Assembly: GCA_963920635.1 (NCBI GenBank)
Contig: OY987308.1
Span: 24,924,096 to 24,988,095 of the forward strand
Reading direction: 5' to 3'
Source of the DNA: Pseudeuparius sepicola
Taxonomy: Eukaryota; Arthropoda; Insecta; Coleoptera; Anthribidae
Length of the DNA: 64,000 bases
The translations under genes were made by a program, and so were the position numbers. Of the stretch, positions 50,101 to 62,900 are shown piece by piece. Below the pieces are notes generated by a model that saw only the letters and a program-made list of their open reading frames with translations, made no database searches and had not been told where the DNA came from. Within the stretch, counting starts at the first letter, position 1. Each line of letters opens with the position of its first letter.

Positions 50101-52520
50101 TCATGCACCCCAAAGTACCAGAGTCGATAAAAAAGCAACGTAAAACAGATTTATTTTCAAAGTTAATTTTCAAACACCCAGTATGGTATATGGATAAGCT
50201 GGAGACAACCCTAAAGAAACTCCTTAGCAAAATTAATCGCACTCCATTTGCCCAGACAGCCTCATGCACCCCAAAGTACCAGAGTCGATAAAAAAGCAAC
50301 ATAAAAACAGGTTTATTTTCAAAGTTAATTTTCAAACACCCAGTATGGCATATGGATAAGCTGCAAACAACCCCAAATAAACTTCCTAGCAAAAATAATC
50401 GCATCCCATTTGCCTAAACAGCCTCACCCACCCCAAAGTACCCGAGTCGATAAAAAAGCAACGTAAAAACAGGTTTATTTTCAAAGTTAATTTTCAAACA
50501 CCCAGTATGGTATATGGATAAGCTGGAGACAACCCTAAAGAAACTCCTTAGCAAAATTAATCGCACTCCATTTGCCCAGACAGCCTCATGCACCCCAAAG
50601 TACCAGAGTCGATAAAAAAGCAACATAAAAACAGGTTTATTTTCAAAGTTAATTTTCAAACACCCAGTATGGTATATGGATAAGCTGGAGACAACCCTAA
50701 AGAAACTCCTTAGCAAAATTAATCGCACTCCATTTGCCCAGACAGCCTCATGCACCCCAAAGTACCAGAGTCGATAAAAAAGCAACATAAAAACAGGTTT
50801 ATTTTCAAAGTTAATTTTCAAACACCCAGTATGGTATATGGATAAGCTGGAGACAACCCTAAAGAAACTCCTTAGCAAAATTAATCGCACTCCATTTGCC
50901 CAGACAGCCTCATGCACCCCAAAGTACCAGAGTCGATAAAAAAGCAACATAAAAACAGGTTTATTTTCAAAGTTAATTTTCAAACACCCAGTATGGTATA
51001 TGGATAAGCTGGAGACAACCCTAAAGAAACTCCTTAGCAAAATTAATCGCACTCCATTTGCCCAGACAGCCTCATGCACCCCAAAGTACCAGAGTCGATA
51101 AAAAAGCAACGTAAAAACAGGTTTATTTTCAAAGTTAATTTTCAAACACCCAGTATGGTATATGGATAAGCTGGAGACAACCCTAAAGAAACTCCTTAGC
51201 AAAATTAATCGCACTCCATTTGCCCAGACAGCCTCATGCACCCCAAAGTACCAGAGTCGATAAAAAAGCAACATAAAAACAGGTTTATTTTCAAAGTTAA
51301 TTTTCAAACACCCAGTATGGTATATGGATAAGCTGGAGACAACCCTAAAGAAACTCCTTAGCAAAATTAATCGCACTCCATTTGCCCAGACAGCCTCATG
51401 CACCCCAAAGTACCAGAGTCGATAAAAAAGCAACATAAAAACAGGTTTATTTTCAAAGTTAATTTTCAAACACCCAGTATGGTATATGGATAAGCTGGAG
51501 ACAACCCTAAAGAAACTCCTTAGCAAAATTAATCGCACTCCATTTGCCCAGACAGCCTCATGCACCCCAAAGTACCAGAGTCGATAAAAAAGCAACGTAA
51601 AACAGATTTATTTTCAAAGTTAATTTTCAAACACCCAGTATGGTATATGGATAAGCTGGAGACAACCCTAAAGAAACTCCTTAGCAAAATTAATCGCACT
51701 CCATTTGCCCAGACAGCCTCATGCACCCCAAAGTACCAGAGTCGATAAAAAAGCAACGTAAAAACAGGTTTATTTTCAAAGTTAATTTTCAAACACCCAG
51801 TATGGCAAATGGATAAGCTGGAGACAACCCCAAAGAAACTCTCCGGCAAAAATAATTGCACCCCATTTGCCTAAACAGCCTCATGCACTCCAAAGTACCC
51901 GAGTCGATAAAAAAGCAACGTAAAACAGATTTATTTTCAAAGTTAATTTTCAAACACCCAGTATGGCATATGGATAAGCTGCAAACAACCCCAAATAAAC
52001 TTCCTAGCAAAAATAATCGCATCCCATTTGCCTAAACAGCCTCACCCACCCCAAAGTACCCGAGTCGATAAAAAAGCAACGTAAAAACAGGTTTATTTTC
52101 AAAGTTAATTTTCAAACACCCAGTATGGTATATGGATAAGCTGGAGACAACCCTAAAGAAACTCCTTAGCAAAATTAATCGCACTCCATTTGCCCAGACA
52201 GCCTCATGCACCCCAAAGTACCAGAGTCGATAAAAAAGCAACGTAAAAACAGGTTTATTTTCAAAGTTAATTTTCAAACACCCAGTATGGTATATGGATA
52301 AGCTGGAGACAACCCTAAAGAAACTCCTTAGCAAAATTAATCGCACTCCATTTGCCCAGACAGCCTCATGCACCCCAAAGTACCAGAGTCGATAAAAAAG
52401 CAACGTAAAACAGATTTATTTTCAAAGTTAATTTTCAAACACCCAGTATGGCATATGGGTAAGCTGGGGACAACCCCAAAGAAACTCCTTAGCAAAATTA
52501 ATCGCACTCCATTTGCCCAG
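38146..52520 (-). repeat. Second copy of 14375-bp tandem duplication inside satellite
   Basis: This is the tandem partner of 23771-38145, directly abutting it. The junction monomer (about 38110-38180) is a hybrid: its left part is the CACTCC/CCCAGAC subtype, but it switches to CTCACGCACC, whereas that subtype elsewhere reads CTCATGCACC. At the far end (about 52521-52535) the array continues with the unswitched CATGCACC. The breakpoint therefore lies within equivalent positions of two monomers, which is the signature of unequal crossing-over. After 52530 the two sequences diverge. Confidence 0.92.
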
Positions 52521-54609
52521 ACAGCCTCATGCACCCCAAAGTACCAGAGTCGATAAAAAAGCAACGTAAAAACAGGTTTATTTTCAAAGTTAATTTTCAA
52601 ACACCCAGTATGGCAAATGGATAAGCTGGAGACAACCCCAAAGAAACTCTCCGGCAAAAATAATTGCACCCCATTTGCCTAAACAGCCTCATGCACTCCA
52701 AAGTACCCGAGTCGATAAAAAAGCAACGTAAAACAGATTTATTTTCAAAGTTAATTTTCAAACACCCAGTATGGCATATGGATAAGCTGCAAACAACCCC
52801 AAATAAACTTCCTAGCAAAAATAATCGCATCCCATTTGCCTAAACAGCCTCACCCACCCCAAAGTACCCGAGTCGATAAAAAAGCAACGTAAAAACAGGT
52901 TTATTTTCAAAGTTAATTTTCAAACACCCAGTATGGTATATGGATAAGCTGGAGACAACCCTAAAGAAACTCCTTAGCAAAATTAATCGCACTCCATTTG
53001 CCCAGACAGCCTCATGCACCCCAAAGTACCAGAGTCGATAAAAAAGCAACGTAAAACAGATTTATTTTCAAAGTTAATTTTCAAACACCCAGTATGGCAT
53101 ATGGGTAAGCTGGGGACAACCCCAAAGAAACTCCTTAGCAAAATTAATCGCACTCCATTTGCCCAGACAGCCTCATGCACCCCAAAGTACCAGAGTCGAT
53201 AAAAAAGCAACGTAAAAACAGGTTTATTTTCAAAGTTAATTTTCAAACACCCAGTATGGCAAATGGATAAGCTGGAGACAACCCCAAAGAAACTCTCCGG
53301 CAAAAATAATTGCACCCCATTTGCCTAAACAGCCTCATGCACTCCAAAGTACCCGAGTCGATAAAAAAGCAACGTAAAACAGATTTATTTTCAAAGTTAA
53401 TTTTCAAACACCCAGTATGGCATATGGATAAGCTGCAAACAACCCCAAATAAACTTCCTAGCAAAAATAATCGCATCCCATTTGCCTAAACAGCCTCACC
53501 CACCCCAAAGTACCCGAGTCGATAAAAAAGCAACGTAAAAACAGGTTTATTTTCAAAGTTAATTTTCAAACACCCAGTATGGTATATGGATAAGCTGGAG
53601 ACAACCCTAAAGAAACTCCTTAGCAAAATTAATCGCACTCCATTTGCCCAGACAGCCTCATGCACCCCAAAGTACCAGAGTCGATAAAAAAGCAACATAA
53701 AAACAGGTTTATTTTCAAAGTTAATTTTCAAACACCCAGTATGGTATATGGATAAGCTGGAGACAACCCTAAAGAAACTCCTTAGCAAAATTAATCGCAC
53801 TCCATTTGCCCAGACAGCCTCATGCACCCCAAAGTACCAGAGTCGATAAAAAAGCAACGTAAAACAGATTTATTTTCAAAGTTAATTTTCAAACACCCAG
53901 TATGGTATATGGATAAGCTGGAGACAACCCTAAAGAAACTCCTTAGCAAAATTAATCGCACTCCATTTGCCCAGACAGCCTCATGCACCCCAAAGTACCA
54001 GAGTCGATAAAAAAGCAACGTAAAACAGATTTATTTTCAAAGTTAATTTTCAAACACCCAGTATGGCATATGGGTAAGCTGGGGACAACCCCAAAGAAAC
54101 TCCTTAGCAAAATTAATCGCACTCCATTTGCCCAGACAGCCTCATGCACCCCAAAGTACCAGAGTCGATAAAAAAGCAACGTAAAAACAGGTTTATTTTC
54201 AAAGTTAATTTTCAAACACCCAGTATGGCAAATGGATAAGCTGGAGACAACCCCAAAGAAACTCTCCGGCAAAAATAATTGCACCCCATTTGCCTAAACA
54301 GCCTCATGCACTCCAAAGTACCCGAGTCGATAAAAAAGCAACGTAAAAACAGGTTTATTTTCAAAGTTAATTTTCAAACACCCAGTATGGCAAATGGATA
54401 AGCTGGAGACAACCCCAAAGAAACTTCCTGGCAAAAATAATTGCACCCCATTTGCCTAAACAGCCTCATGCACCCCAAAGTACCCGAGTCGATAAAAAAG
54501 CAACGTAAAAACAGGTTTATTTTCAAAGTTAATTTTCAAACACCCAGTATGGCAAATGGATAAGCTGGAGACAACCCCAAAGAAACTCTCCGGCAAAAAT
54601 AATCGGGCC

Positions 54610-55380
54610 CGATCTGCCTAAATGGACCCATCAATACACCCTAAAATACACGAGCCCCTTAAAAACATTTGGTAAAAAATAACAGCAAAAACACTTGACA
54701 AATAAATCTTTATTTGTAAAAAATCGAAAAAATCACTTACCATATTTTCCGCAGCGAGCTGGAGACGGTACATTGGCCATGACGACCACTTTTCAAAGTA
54801 TCGCGAAGCTTCAAGCAGCATAATTAGCAGAAAACGGCAAAAAAGGGGCCTCGGCAAGCATTTGGGAACAAATAGGCACAGGCATCTGCAACATTTTGGC
54901 GCTATAGCCTCAACTCTCAACAAACACTCAAAAAGCGAATACAAAAAATATAAAAGCTTTTTAACTTACTTTGTAATATAGCTATTGGCGGACTGGTCCA
55001 TATTCGTTCCATGTCCCATACAGGATTGCCAGCAAAAGTTCTAGGGCCCTATCGTAAATACTACAAGCAGTTGGTGGTAAAATTGGTGACCATGTGCCAT
55101 CGTGTTTCTATCGGTAAACAGCAAGTCTGTAAGAAAAAGTTTACAAGTTTATCAAAGCCCAAAAATATCATGGGTAATTTAAAGAGCTTCTAGAACTTAC
55201 AATTATTATACAGTGTCGAACTTGCAGAGAAGTTGCTTGCTTGAATCGGTTGTTGCCTGGGAAAATATAAACGAAAATCATCCATTTTCAGCGACCAGAT
55301 ACGTCGAAATATCGCAGTTCGATCCTCCACTATTCACTCTTATCGGATGAATGTTTACTTTGTAAGGAAACACAGTTTTC
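54610..55380 (-). repeat. Near-identical core block outside satellite, right copy
   Basis: This is the partner of 6199-6944. The minus-strand frame ending near 54618 includes ILGCIDGSI before a stop; the left arm has ILGCIDGAI before a stop at the same place. It ends at the empty target site of the left-arm foldback element (55373-55380). Confidence 0.88.
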
Positions 55381-55737
55381 TTCATGGCACCACCAAATAG
55401 GTACCAACACCTCCTTTTTTTGTAATTCCTCCTGGGGTACGGTTCCCAACTCCGAAATTTTCTGAAAAACTATACACGATTTCAAAAAAAAATTCAAGTC
55501 CCAAATCAAAACATTGGGGAAAATCAAGGCAGGCGCAGGCGACTGTCATTTTCCACTGTTACCAACCCACGCCGCGGCAGCCGTCTCCGCCCCGAAATCA
55601 AAATGGACTCGCCCGGTTGGGGACCGGGAAAAACCGGTTTCCTTTCGAAGTTTTCTCGAAAAATACGTCGCCCCCCGCGCTGCCTCCATTCCCACACCGA
55701 AATTAAACCCTTGGCTACAAAATGCGAGCGGTTTCAT

Positions 55738-55890
55738 ACCTGGGCGTCTGTTCTTTCCATCGGAAATTTCGCCAACAAGTCGGAGCCGTTACAACCGGAA
55801 TCGCACGTGGATGAGGAAAGGACGGACCGGCGCGGAGTCGCCCCACGTCCCACGTGACCGGCTCGACCAATCGGAGGAGAGGTTCCACTG
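55738..55890 (-). promoter_or_regulatory. Mirror copy of promoter-like CCAAT/CACGTG block
   Basis: This is the reverse-complement partner of 4560-4713. The CCAAT box and both CACGTG palindromes are retained although the sequence between them has indels, including a short duplication around ACGTGGGACGTGGG (reverse strand) and loss of the GCGC-rich stretch seen at 4606-4622. Retention of the boxes amid indels is the reason for listing it. Confidence 0.35.
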
Positions 55891-56830
55891 GTTCGAGAAC
55901 AGACAAAAACCGGCGGGCCCAGTGGCGGCGGCCCGAATTTTTAAAACTGAAATGCCGCCAAAAATTGAGAATAAAATAAAAATTGGAACTTTCCCGGGTA
56001 ATGAATAAAGGGGATACCCAGATATTTACTGTAGAATGTCGGATATTATGCATACACCAATAATTCAAATTGCCCAAAAATAAAAATACCTACAGATAAT
56101 AACTTTATTCGACCGTAAATCATTAAAATTGGCAACGAAAACGTTTTAAACGCCACAACGAGATGAATGGAACACAGATTATCTTCTTTCAATATTCCCA
56201 AGACTAATGAAAGTTCAAATCATCAGATTAGAATAATTGGTCGGAGCGGTGTTGTGCAACAAGATTTTTAATAGAATTTTTATTTCTTTCAACTAAACAA
56301 AACTTCCCTTAGAACTATAATCATATTCACATCTGCCTGGAAATTTAAAACAATAATATCGTGCAATGATGATTCACATAATTTTTATTTTAATTTGAAA
56401 AGATGTAAATTGGCTCAGCTACAGAAATACCTTCAAGGACTCCCTCAGTAGCAATTAATTACACACCAGCATTATAAATGTTTCAATCTTACACGTAGCC
56501 CTCATTTGCTATAAAATGTTAGAATGGCGTTTTTTTTTTAATTTTGCAAAAAAACGAAACAAACAAAAATTGATATATCTGCAGAAATATCTTGAAGGGG
56601 AGGGCATTAATTTTTGAAAATTCAGAGTAGTGCCCAGGGGACTAAATGTCAAAAAAGCTTTCTCGATGATTTTTCAAATATATAAATTAAACTAGCCATA
56701 TAGCTGATGGCAAAGATGTATAACACTCAGTAAATTTTTACCGATGGGCAGTATCTAATCTTCACCTGCATGGTTTATTTAAACATTTAATAGCTACGTG
56801 AATTTGCATGATTGTTTTCTGCCTTCCAAA
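55890..56830. other. Diverged outer right flank, no gene seen
   Basis: This pairs with 3010-3100 and 3755-4560 at reduced similarity. It includes two diverged 150-bp satellite monomers (about 56400-56600). No supported reading frame. Confidence 0.6.
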
Positions 56831-56834
56831 AACT

Positions 56835-57393
56835 CGTTGACTGACGTATTAATAAAGACTGCTCACGGCTGTCATGTTTGACAGTTCTCTGGCTCACCAT
56901 GCGCTTCCCGGAGACAAAATACCAATGACGTCAGAACCTATAGACAGGTTGACGCTTGACGCCCAGAACTAATCACAATCTAAGCGCTCCATTAAATTAT
57001 TCCGAAAATGTCGCGAGATTGTCAGAAATTGCCCCTTTTTGTCGAGCCGTAGCGAACTTATTTCGACTCTGGGCTCGGAGGCTGGCGTCGTTAGACCATC
57101 CCCCGAGTCTTCAGGTGAGGTTCCGATGCTTCCGGCGCCCCCAAACAAGAAAAAACATGCTTTATCTAAGTGTGATTCTTGAGGAACTATAACTGGGAAT
57201 CACCGGGTGTATAGTTGGTTGATGGTTGACTTTCTGTGTTTGTTTGTAGCATGTTTTTAGAGTAGTATGGATATATTTAATCTTGGAGTCAAAATAAAGG
57301 GCATTTTAATAATAGGGCACCACGTCTATAGGTTTTGACGTCATTGATATGAAGCTATAGCCGTGAGAAGTCTTATTAATACGTCAGTCAACG
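56835..57393. mobile_element. 559-bp inverted-repeat element, right arm only
   Basis: The ends CGTTGACTGACGTATTAATA (56835) and its complement (ending 57393) continue through GACT.CTCACGGCT, and further in through AATGACGTCA / TGACGTCATT and CCTATAGAC / GTCTATAGG. The corresponding left-arm position (about 2990-3000) lacks the element. No target duplication is visible. The interior holds a 78-residue frame (56956-57192) and a donor-like CAG/GTGAGG at 57112-57120, but no recognised transposase. Confidence 0.8.
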
Positions 57394-58400
57394 CCGATTT
57401 ATTTTCTTTTGTTTGTTCACTTATTTAGATATTATCAATGTATTTTATTTATTCTCCTCAGTCGAAGTATCAAAAATTCAACATAGTTTAAGTCACAGGT
57501 ATGATGAATATTTTTAGTACGTACCTCCGAATTTTCAAAAACTTAAAAAACGTGATTATATGACATTTAAGCATATGGGTACTAATTGGAAGCATCAAAA
57601 ATTCATCTGTATTGTTTTTAGCACGCTATGAAGGCTCCATAAGGTAGCTATAAGCATAGGCGAATTAAAAACACAAGAAAAACACAAAAATAATTTTTGA
57701 AACTTCCACGTAGCTCTTTACATCTACTGTTATATTGGCGTTCATTTTTCTTTTGGATTTGGGGAATATCGACAAGTTTATCTAGTTACAAATGTATCTT
57801 CAGGGTACCTAAGCACCTAACTTGCGCCATAGGTGAATTTTCACAGCTTATCTACCAAGTGCCTAATTAGCTGAACTCTCATTTTCGATTTATTTTTAAT
57901 TATTGTGCCTATACAAATGTCTCAGATCAAATCTAGCTATAGAAATACCTTCAACGATCCCCTAGCATCTAACTTGCAACCCAAATCAATTTTCAAAGCT
58001 CTGCCAAAGTGCTTATTTATTGCTAGACTGTTATTAAGGCGTTCTTTCCTTTTTAAATAAATAAACTGTTTCTAATTGGGAGATAGGAAGTATGTGGAAA
58101 TTGCATGTCTTTAATTATTGATGGGAGGTTAAAAATGCGAGACACCAAAGAGAAGCGAGAAGCCAGCAGCGGTAGGCGTTCACTACACCTAGCATCAACG
58201 ACCACAGCAGATCAAAAAAATTAATCAGAAGCACACTGCTTACGCCTCTTTTGTTCTATACACTGGACTACATTATTAGATATGAACCAGGAACGATAAC
58301 AGACAGGAATCGGGAGTTTGAAACATTTATAGGATCACCAGCTTTTCTTTGGTGTGTCCATCACAGGTACTGCGGATTGTCGGTTTAACTAATAGAAAAT
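57394..58400. other. Outer right flank with dispersed repeat fragments
   Basis: Parts pair with 2200-2600 and 2860-2960. 57520-57850 has no left partner at the expected position but resembles 540-660 (CATATGGGTACTAATTGGAA), so it is a dispersed repeat. CACCAGCTTTTCTTTGGTGT occurs at 2349 and again at 58336 in the same, not inverted, orientation. No gene seen. Confidence 0.55.
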
Positions 58401-59990
58401 TTTATTAATATAGGGTTCTGCGTCGAAGGTGAATGCCATTTTCCACTAATTTCGGCCGCAATTATGCGAAAATACACGGAAAAACCTAAAAATCTTGGAA
58501 TATTTTTAGGTTAATAAAGTTAGGTTATGTTATTCACAAAATAGCAAAGTTAGGTCTCTCTTTCTCTTACCACCACAAAATCCGACCAACGAAAATCCCC
58601 CGACGCTCTCAAAGTTCGGTCCGTCAAAAGCCCGTCTCACACGACACGAGAATTGAGGTCCAGAGGAAAAAAATCTCTGCTAGAGATGCAGTGCATACGG
58701 CGATTTTTCGGATTTGTCTTCGGTTTCTATTGAAGCCTCGGCTCTTTACTCTGAGGCAAAAGTTGTTAGAGGAATAAAAATGCACCTAGAACGGTGAGAA
58801 ATGATGCGATTGTCGGCGGTTTGGACGGGCTTCTAGTGGAAAATTTTTTCCTCGCGGGGGAGCAGCGAGTTTAGGGACATGTTGGTTTAAAGAGAAGTGT
58901 ATTGGCTATATTTCAGCGGTAAAACGATTTAAATTTGAATGTTCAAAGGTAGAATGCAGAATAAATGGAATTTTGGTTAAGATACTGCAATTTTTGGTGG
59001 AAAAACTGTACAAAGTGCTTTATTTTTATTATTATTATTTTTTTTTCTAATGAGTGAATAAACTTAATAATAATAATTTAGTCAAAAGCGTTGGTTTTTA
59101 CTGCGTAATTTTTCCATCGTGAACTTAATAGTAATTAATTTGTAAGCCGCTGTTCTTATATATTTTTTAGAACAAATATCTGATACTTGAAAACAAAAAG
59201 TGGTAGGAAGAAACTAATTTGGATTTTGTTTTTTACAATTTACAGCTTTAATGTTACAAAAATAATAGGCTTCCTATTAAGTATACATTTTCATTAAAAA
59301 ATGCACAGTTTTTCTACAAATTAAATTAACAAAATTAGCACTCATTTTTAATTTTTTAACTACCCCCCGATTTTCGCTTAAATTTAGTGCTTTGGTGGGC
59401 ACTACGCGAAATCAAATCAAAACAGGTTCAGGTTGGTTGTTTAGGTACCTTCTACCAGATACACACCCCACGAATTACAAACATTTTACAACGCGCATTA
59501 TCTAAAACTCACCTTGGATAGTCTCTAGGGGCCATATATGACGCAATTTCAATAGCTGCATGAATCACAGTGTATTATTAATACTCGGCATGAATGTCTG
59601 TGCCTTTTGTACTCCCGAAAACCACAGAAAACTAACAAATTGAACGACATATCGATGAAACTCGTCCGTTCTAGGCAGTTGCGCGCGAGCTGACTAATCT
59701 ATTTTCTTTTCTTTGTGCGCTTTTTAAGGTGTTATCTAACTATTTCCTTATTCCCTCGCTTTGAATAAAATTCAAAATTTAACTATGGGTGATTTTTGGT
59801 ACCTATACCTATCTGGGAATTAGTTATAAGCATATGGGCACTAATTGGAAGCATCTAAATCCTGAATTATTTTTGGTATGCCATAGGAAGTCACCAGGAG
59901 TTAGCTATAAGCATAGAATAATTTTAGTGACCTCCGATTTTTTTAAAAATAGAAATCACTGTCACAAAAAATCCACGAATTAAACTATAG
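58400..59990. other. Outer right flank paired with 541-2180, no gene seen
   Basis: This is the inverted partner of the left outer flank with many substitutions and indels. The 59540-59800 portion mirrors 751-1020. A 64-residue frame at 59789-59983 has no counterpart on the left and is not supported. Confidence 0.6.
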
Positions 59991-62900
59991 CTACAGAAAT
60001 ACCCTCAGTGATCGGTCTAGCATGTAACTTACACTCCAGATAAATTTTCAAAGGTCCTTCCAAGTGCTTATTTAGTTTAACTGCCATTATGGCTTTCTGT
60101 TTAATTTGTGACTATATGAACAGTCCAAAAATTATTCTAGCAAAAGAAATACCCTCAGTGGTTTGCTCAGTATTTATTTTACACTTAATATCAATTTTCA
60201 AAGGTCCCAACAAGTGCCCATTTAGTGTAACTGTCATTACGGACCCTTTTGAATTTGTGACTATATGAAAAGTCCAAAAATTAATATAGCTGCAGAAATA
60301 AATTCAGGGACCAACCTAGCATCTAACTAGCACCCCAGTTCAATTTTTAAACCTCCCTCCAAGTGCCTATTTAGTTTAACTGCCATTATGGTTTTATGTT
60401 TAGTTTGTGCCTATATGAACCGTCCAAAAATTACTCTAGCAGAAGAAATACCCTCAGTGGTTTGCCCAGTATTTATTTTACACTTAAAATCAATTTTCAA
60501 AGGTCCGAACAAGTGCCCATTTAGTGTAACTGTCATTACGGACCCTTTTGAATTTGTGACTATATGAAAAGTCCAAAAATTAATATAGCTGCAGAAATAA
60601 ATTCAGGGACCAACCTAGCATCTAACTAGCACCCCAGTTCAATTTTTAAACCTCCCTCCAAGTGCCTATTTAGTTTAACTGCCATTATGGTTTTATGTTT
60701 AGTTTGTGCCTATATGAACCGTCCAAAAATTACTCTAGCAGAAGAAATACCCTCAGTGATTTGCCCAGTATTTATTTTACACTTAAATTCAATTTTCAAA
60801 GGTCCGAACAAGTGCCCATTTAGTGTAACTGTCATTATGGCGCCCTTTTGAATTTGTGACTATATGAAACGTCCAAAAATTAATATAACTGCAGAAATAA
60901 ATTCAGGGACCCACCTAGCATCTAATTAGCGCCCCGGTTCAATTTTTAAAGCTCCCTCCAAGTGTCTATTTAGTTTAACTGCCATTATGGCCCATTATGG
61001 CTATCTGTTTAGTTTGTGCCTACAAGGAACAGTCCAAAAATTATTCTAGCAGAAGAAATATCCTCAGTGGTTTGCCCAGTATTTATTTTACACTTAAAAT
61101 CAATTTTCAAAGGTCCGAACAAGTGCCCATTTAGTGTAACTGTCATTACGGACCCTTTTGAATTTGTGACTATATGAAAAGTCCAAAAATTAATATAGCT
61201 GCAGAAATAAATTCAGGGACCAACCTAGCATCTAACTAGCACCCCAGTTCAATTTTTAAACCTCCCTCCAAGTGCCTATTTAGTTTAACTGCCATTATGG
61301 TTTTATGTTTAGTTTGTGCCTATATGAACCGTCCAAAAATTACTCTAGCAGAAGAAATACCCTCAGTGGTTTGCCCAGTATTTATTTTACACTTAAATTC
61401 AATTTTCAAAGGTCCGAACAAGTGCCCATTTAGTGTAACTGTCATTATGGCGCCCTTTTGAATTTGTGACTATATGAAACGTCCAAAAATTAATATAACT
61501 GCAGAAATAAATTCAGGGACCCACCTAGCATCTAATTAGCGCCCCGGTTCAATTTTTAAAGCTCCCTCCAAGTGTCTATTTAGTTTAACTGCCATTATGG
61601 CTTTCTGTTTAGTTTGTGCCTACAAGGAACAGTCCAAAAATTATTCTAGCAGAAGAAATATCCTCAGTGGTTTGCCCAGTATTTATTTTACACTTAAAAT
61701 CAATTTTCAAAGGTCCGAACAAGTGCCCATTTAGTGTAACTGTCATTATGGCGCCCTTTTGAATTTGTGACTATATGAAACGTCCAAAAATTAATATAAC
61801 TGCAGAAATAAATTCAGGGACCCACCTAGCATCTAATTAGCGCCCCGGTTCAATTTTTAAAGCTCCCTCCAAGTGTCTATTTAGTTTAACTGCCATTATG
61901 GCTTTCTGTTTAGTTTGTGCCTACAAGGAACAGTCCAAAAATTATTCTAGCAGAAGAAATATCCTCAGTGGTTTGCCCAGTATTTATTTTACACTTAAAA
62001 TCAATTTTCAAAGGTCCGAACAAGTGCCCATTTAGTGTAACTGTCATTATGGCGCCCTTTTGAATTTGTGACTATATGAAACGTCCAAAAATTAATATAA
62101 CTGCAAAAATAAATTCAGGGACCCACCTAGCATCTAATTAGCACCCAAGTTCAATTTTTTAAGCTCCCTCCAAGTGTCTATTTAGTTTAACTGCCATTAT
62201 GGCTTTCTGTTTAGTTTGTGCCTACAGGAACAGTCCAAAAATTATTCTAGCAAAAGAAATACCCTCAGTGGTTTGCCCAGTATTTATTTTACACTTAAAA
62301 TCAATTTTCAAAGGTCCGAACAAGTGCCCATTTAGTGTAACTGTCATTATGGCGCCCTTTTGAATTTGTGACTATATGAAACGTCCAAAAATTAATATAA
62401 CTGCAAAAATAAATTCAGGGACCCACCTAGCATCTAATTAGCACCCAAGTTCAATTTTTTAAGCTCCCTCCAAGTGTCTATTTAGTTTAACTGCCATTAT
62501 GGCTTTCTGTTTAGTTTGTGCCTACAGGAACAGTCCAAAAATTATTCTAGCAAAAGAAATACCCTCAGTGGTTTGCCCAGTATTTATTTTACACTTAAAA
62601 TCAATTTTCAAAGGTCCGAACAAGTGCCCATTTAGTGTAACTGTCATTATGGCGCCCTTTTGAATTTGTGACTATATGAAACGTCTAAAAATTAATATAA
62701 CTGCAGAAATAAATTCAGGGACCCACCTAGCATCTAATTAGCACCCAAGTTCAATTTTTTAAGCTCCCTCCAAGTGTCTATTTAGTTTAACTGCCATTAT
62801 ATGGCTTTCTGTTTAGTTTGTGCCTACAGGAACAGTCCAAAAATTATTCTAGCAAAAGAAATACCCTCAGTGGTTTGCCCAGTATTTATTTTACACTTAA

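Larger units (their letters stand above)
21200..54610 (-). repeat. 161/162-bp satellite array, right arm (about 207 monomers)
   Basis: This is the same satellite as at 6944-9360 in reverse complement, in one unbroken 33.4-kb array. Monomers are 161 bp (with ACGTAAAACAGATTT) or 162 bp (with ACGTAAAAACAGGTTT). Several subtypes are visible: one with CTTCCTAGCAAAAATAATCG, one with CTCCTTAGCAAAATTAATCG, one with CTGCAAACAACCCCAAATAA, one with CTCTCCGGCAAAAATAATTG, and a 13-bp-short form with CGGTAAAAACGGGG. Runs of 162-bp monomers keep one frame open and create apparent proteins of up to 393 aa (36039-37220, 50414-51595) that are pure 54-residue repeats. No spacer or gene interrupts the array. Confidence 0.97.

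Noticed and set aside
21200..54610. CRISPR-like array
   Set aside because: Repeats are contiguous 161/162-bp monomers with no unique spacers, in a eukaryotic sequence.
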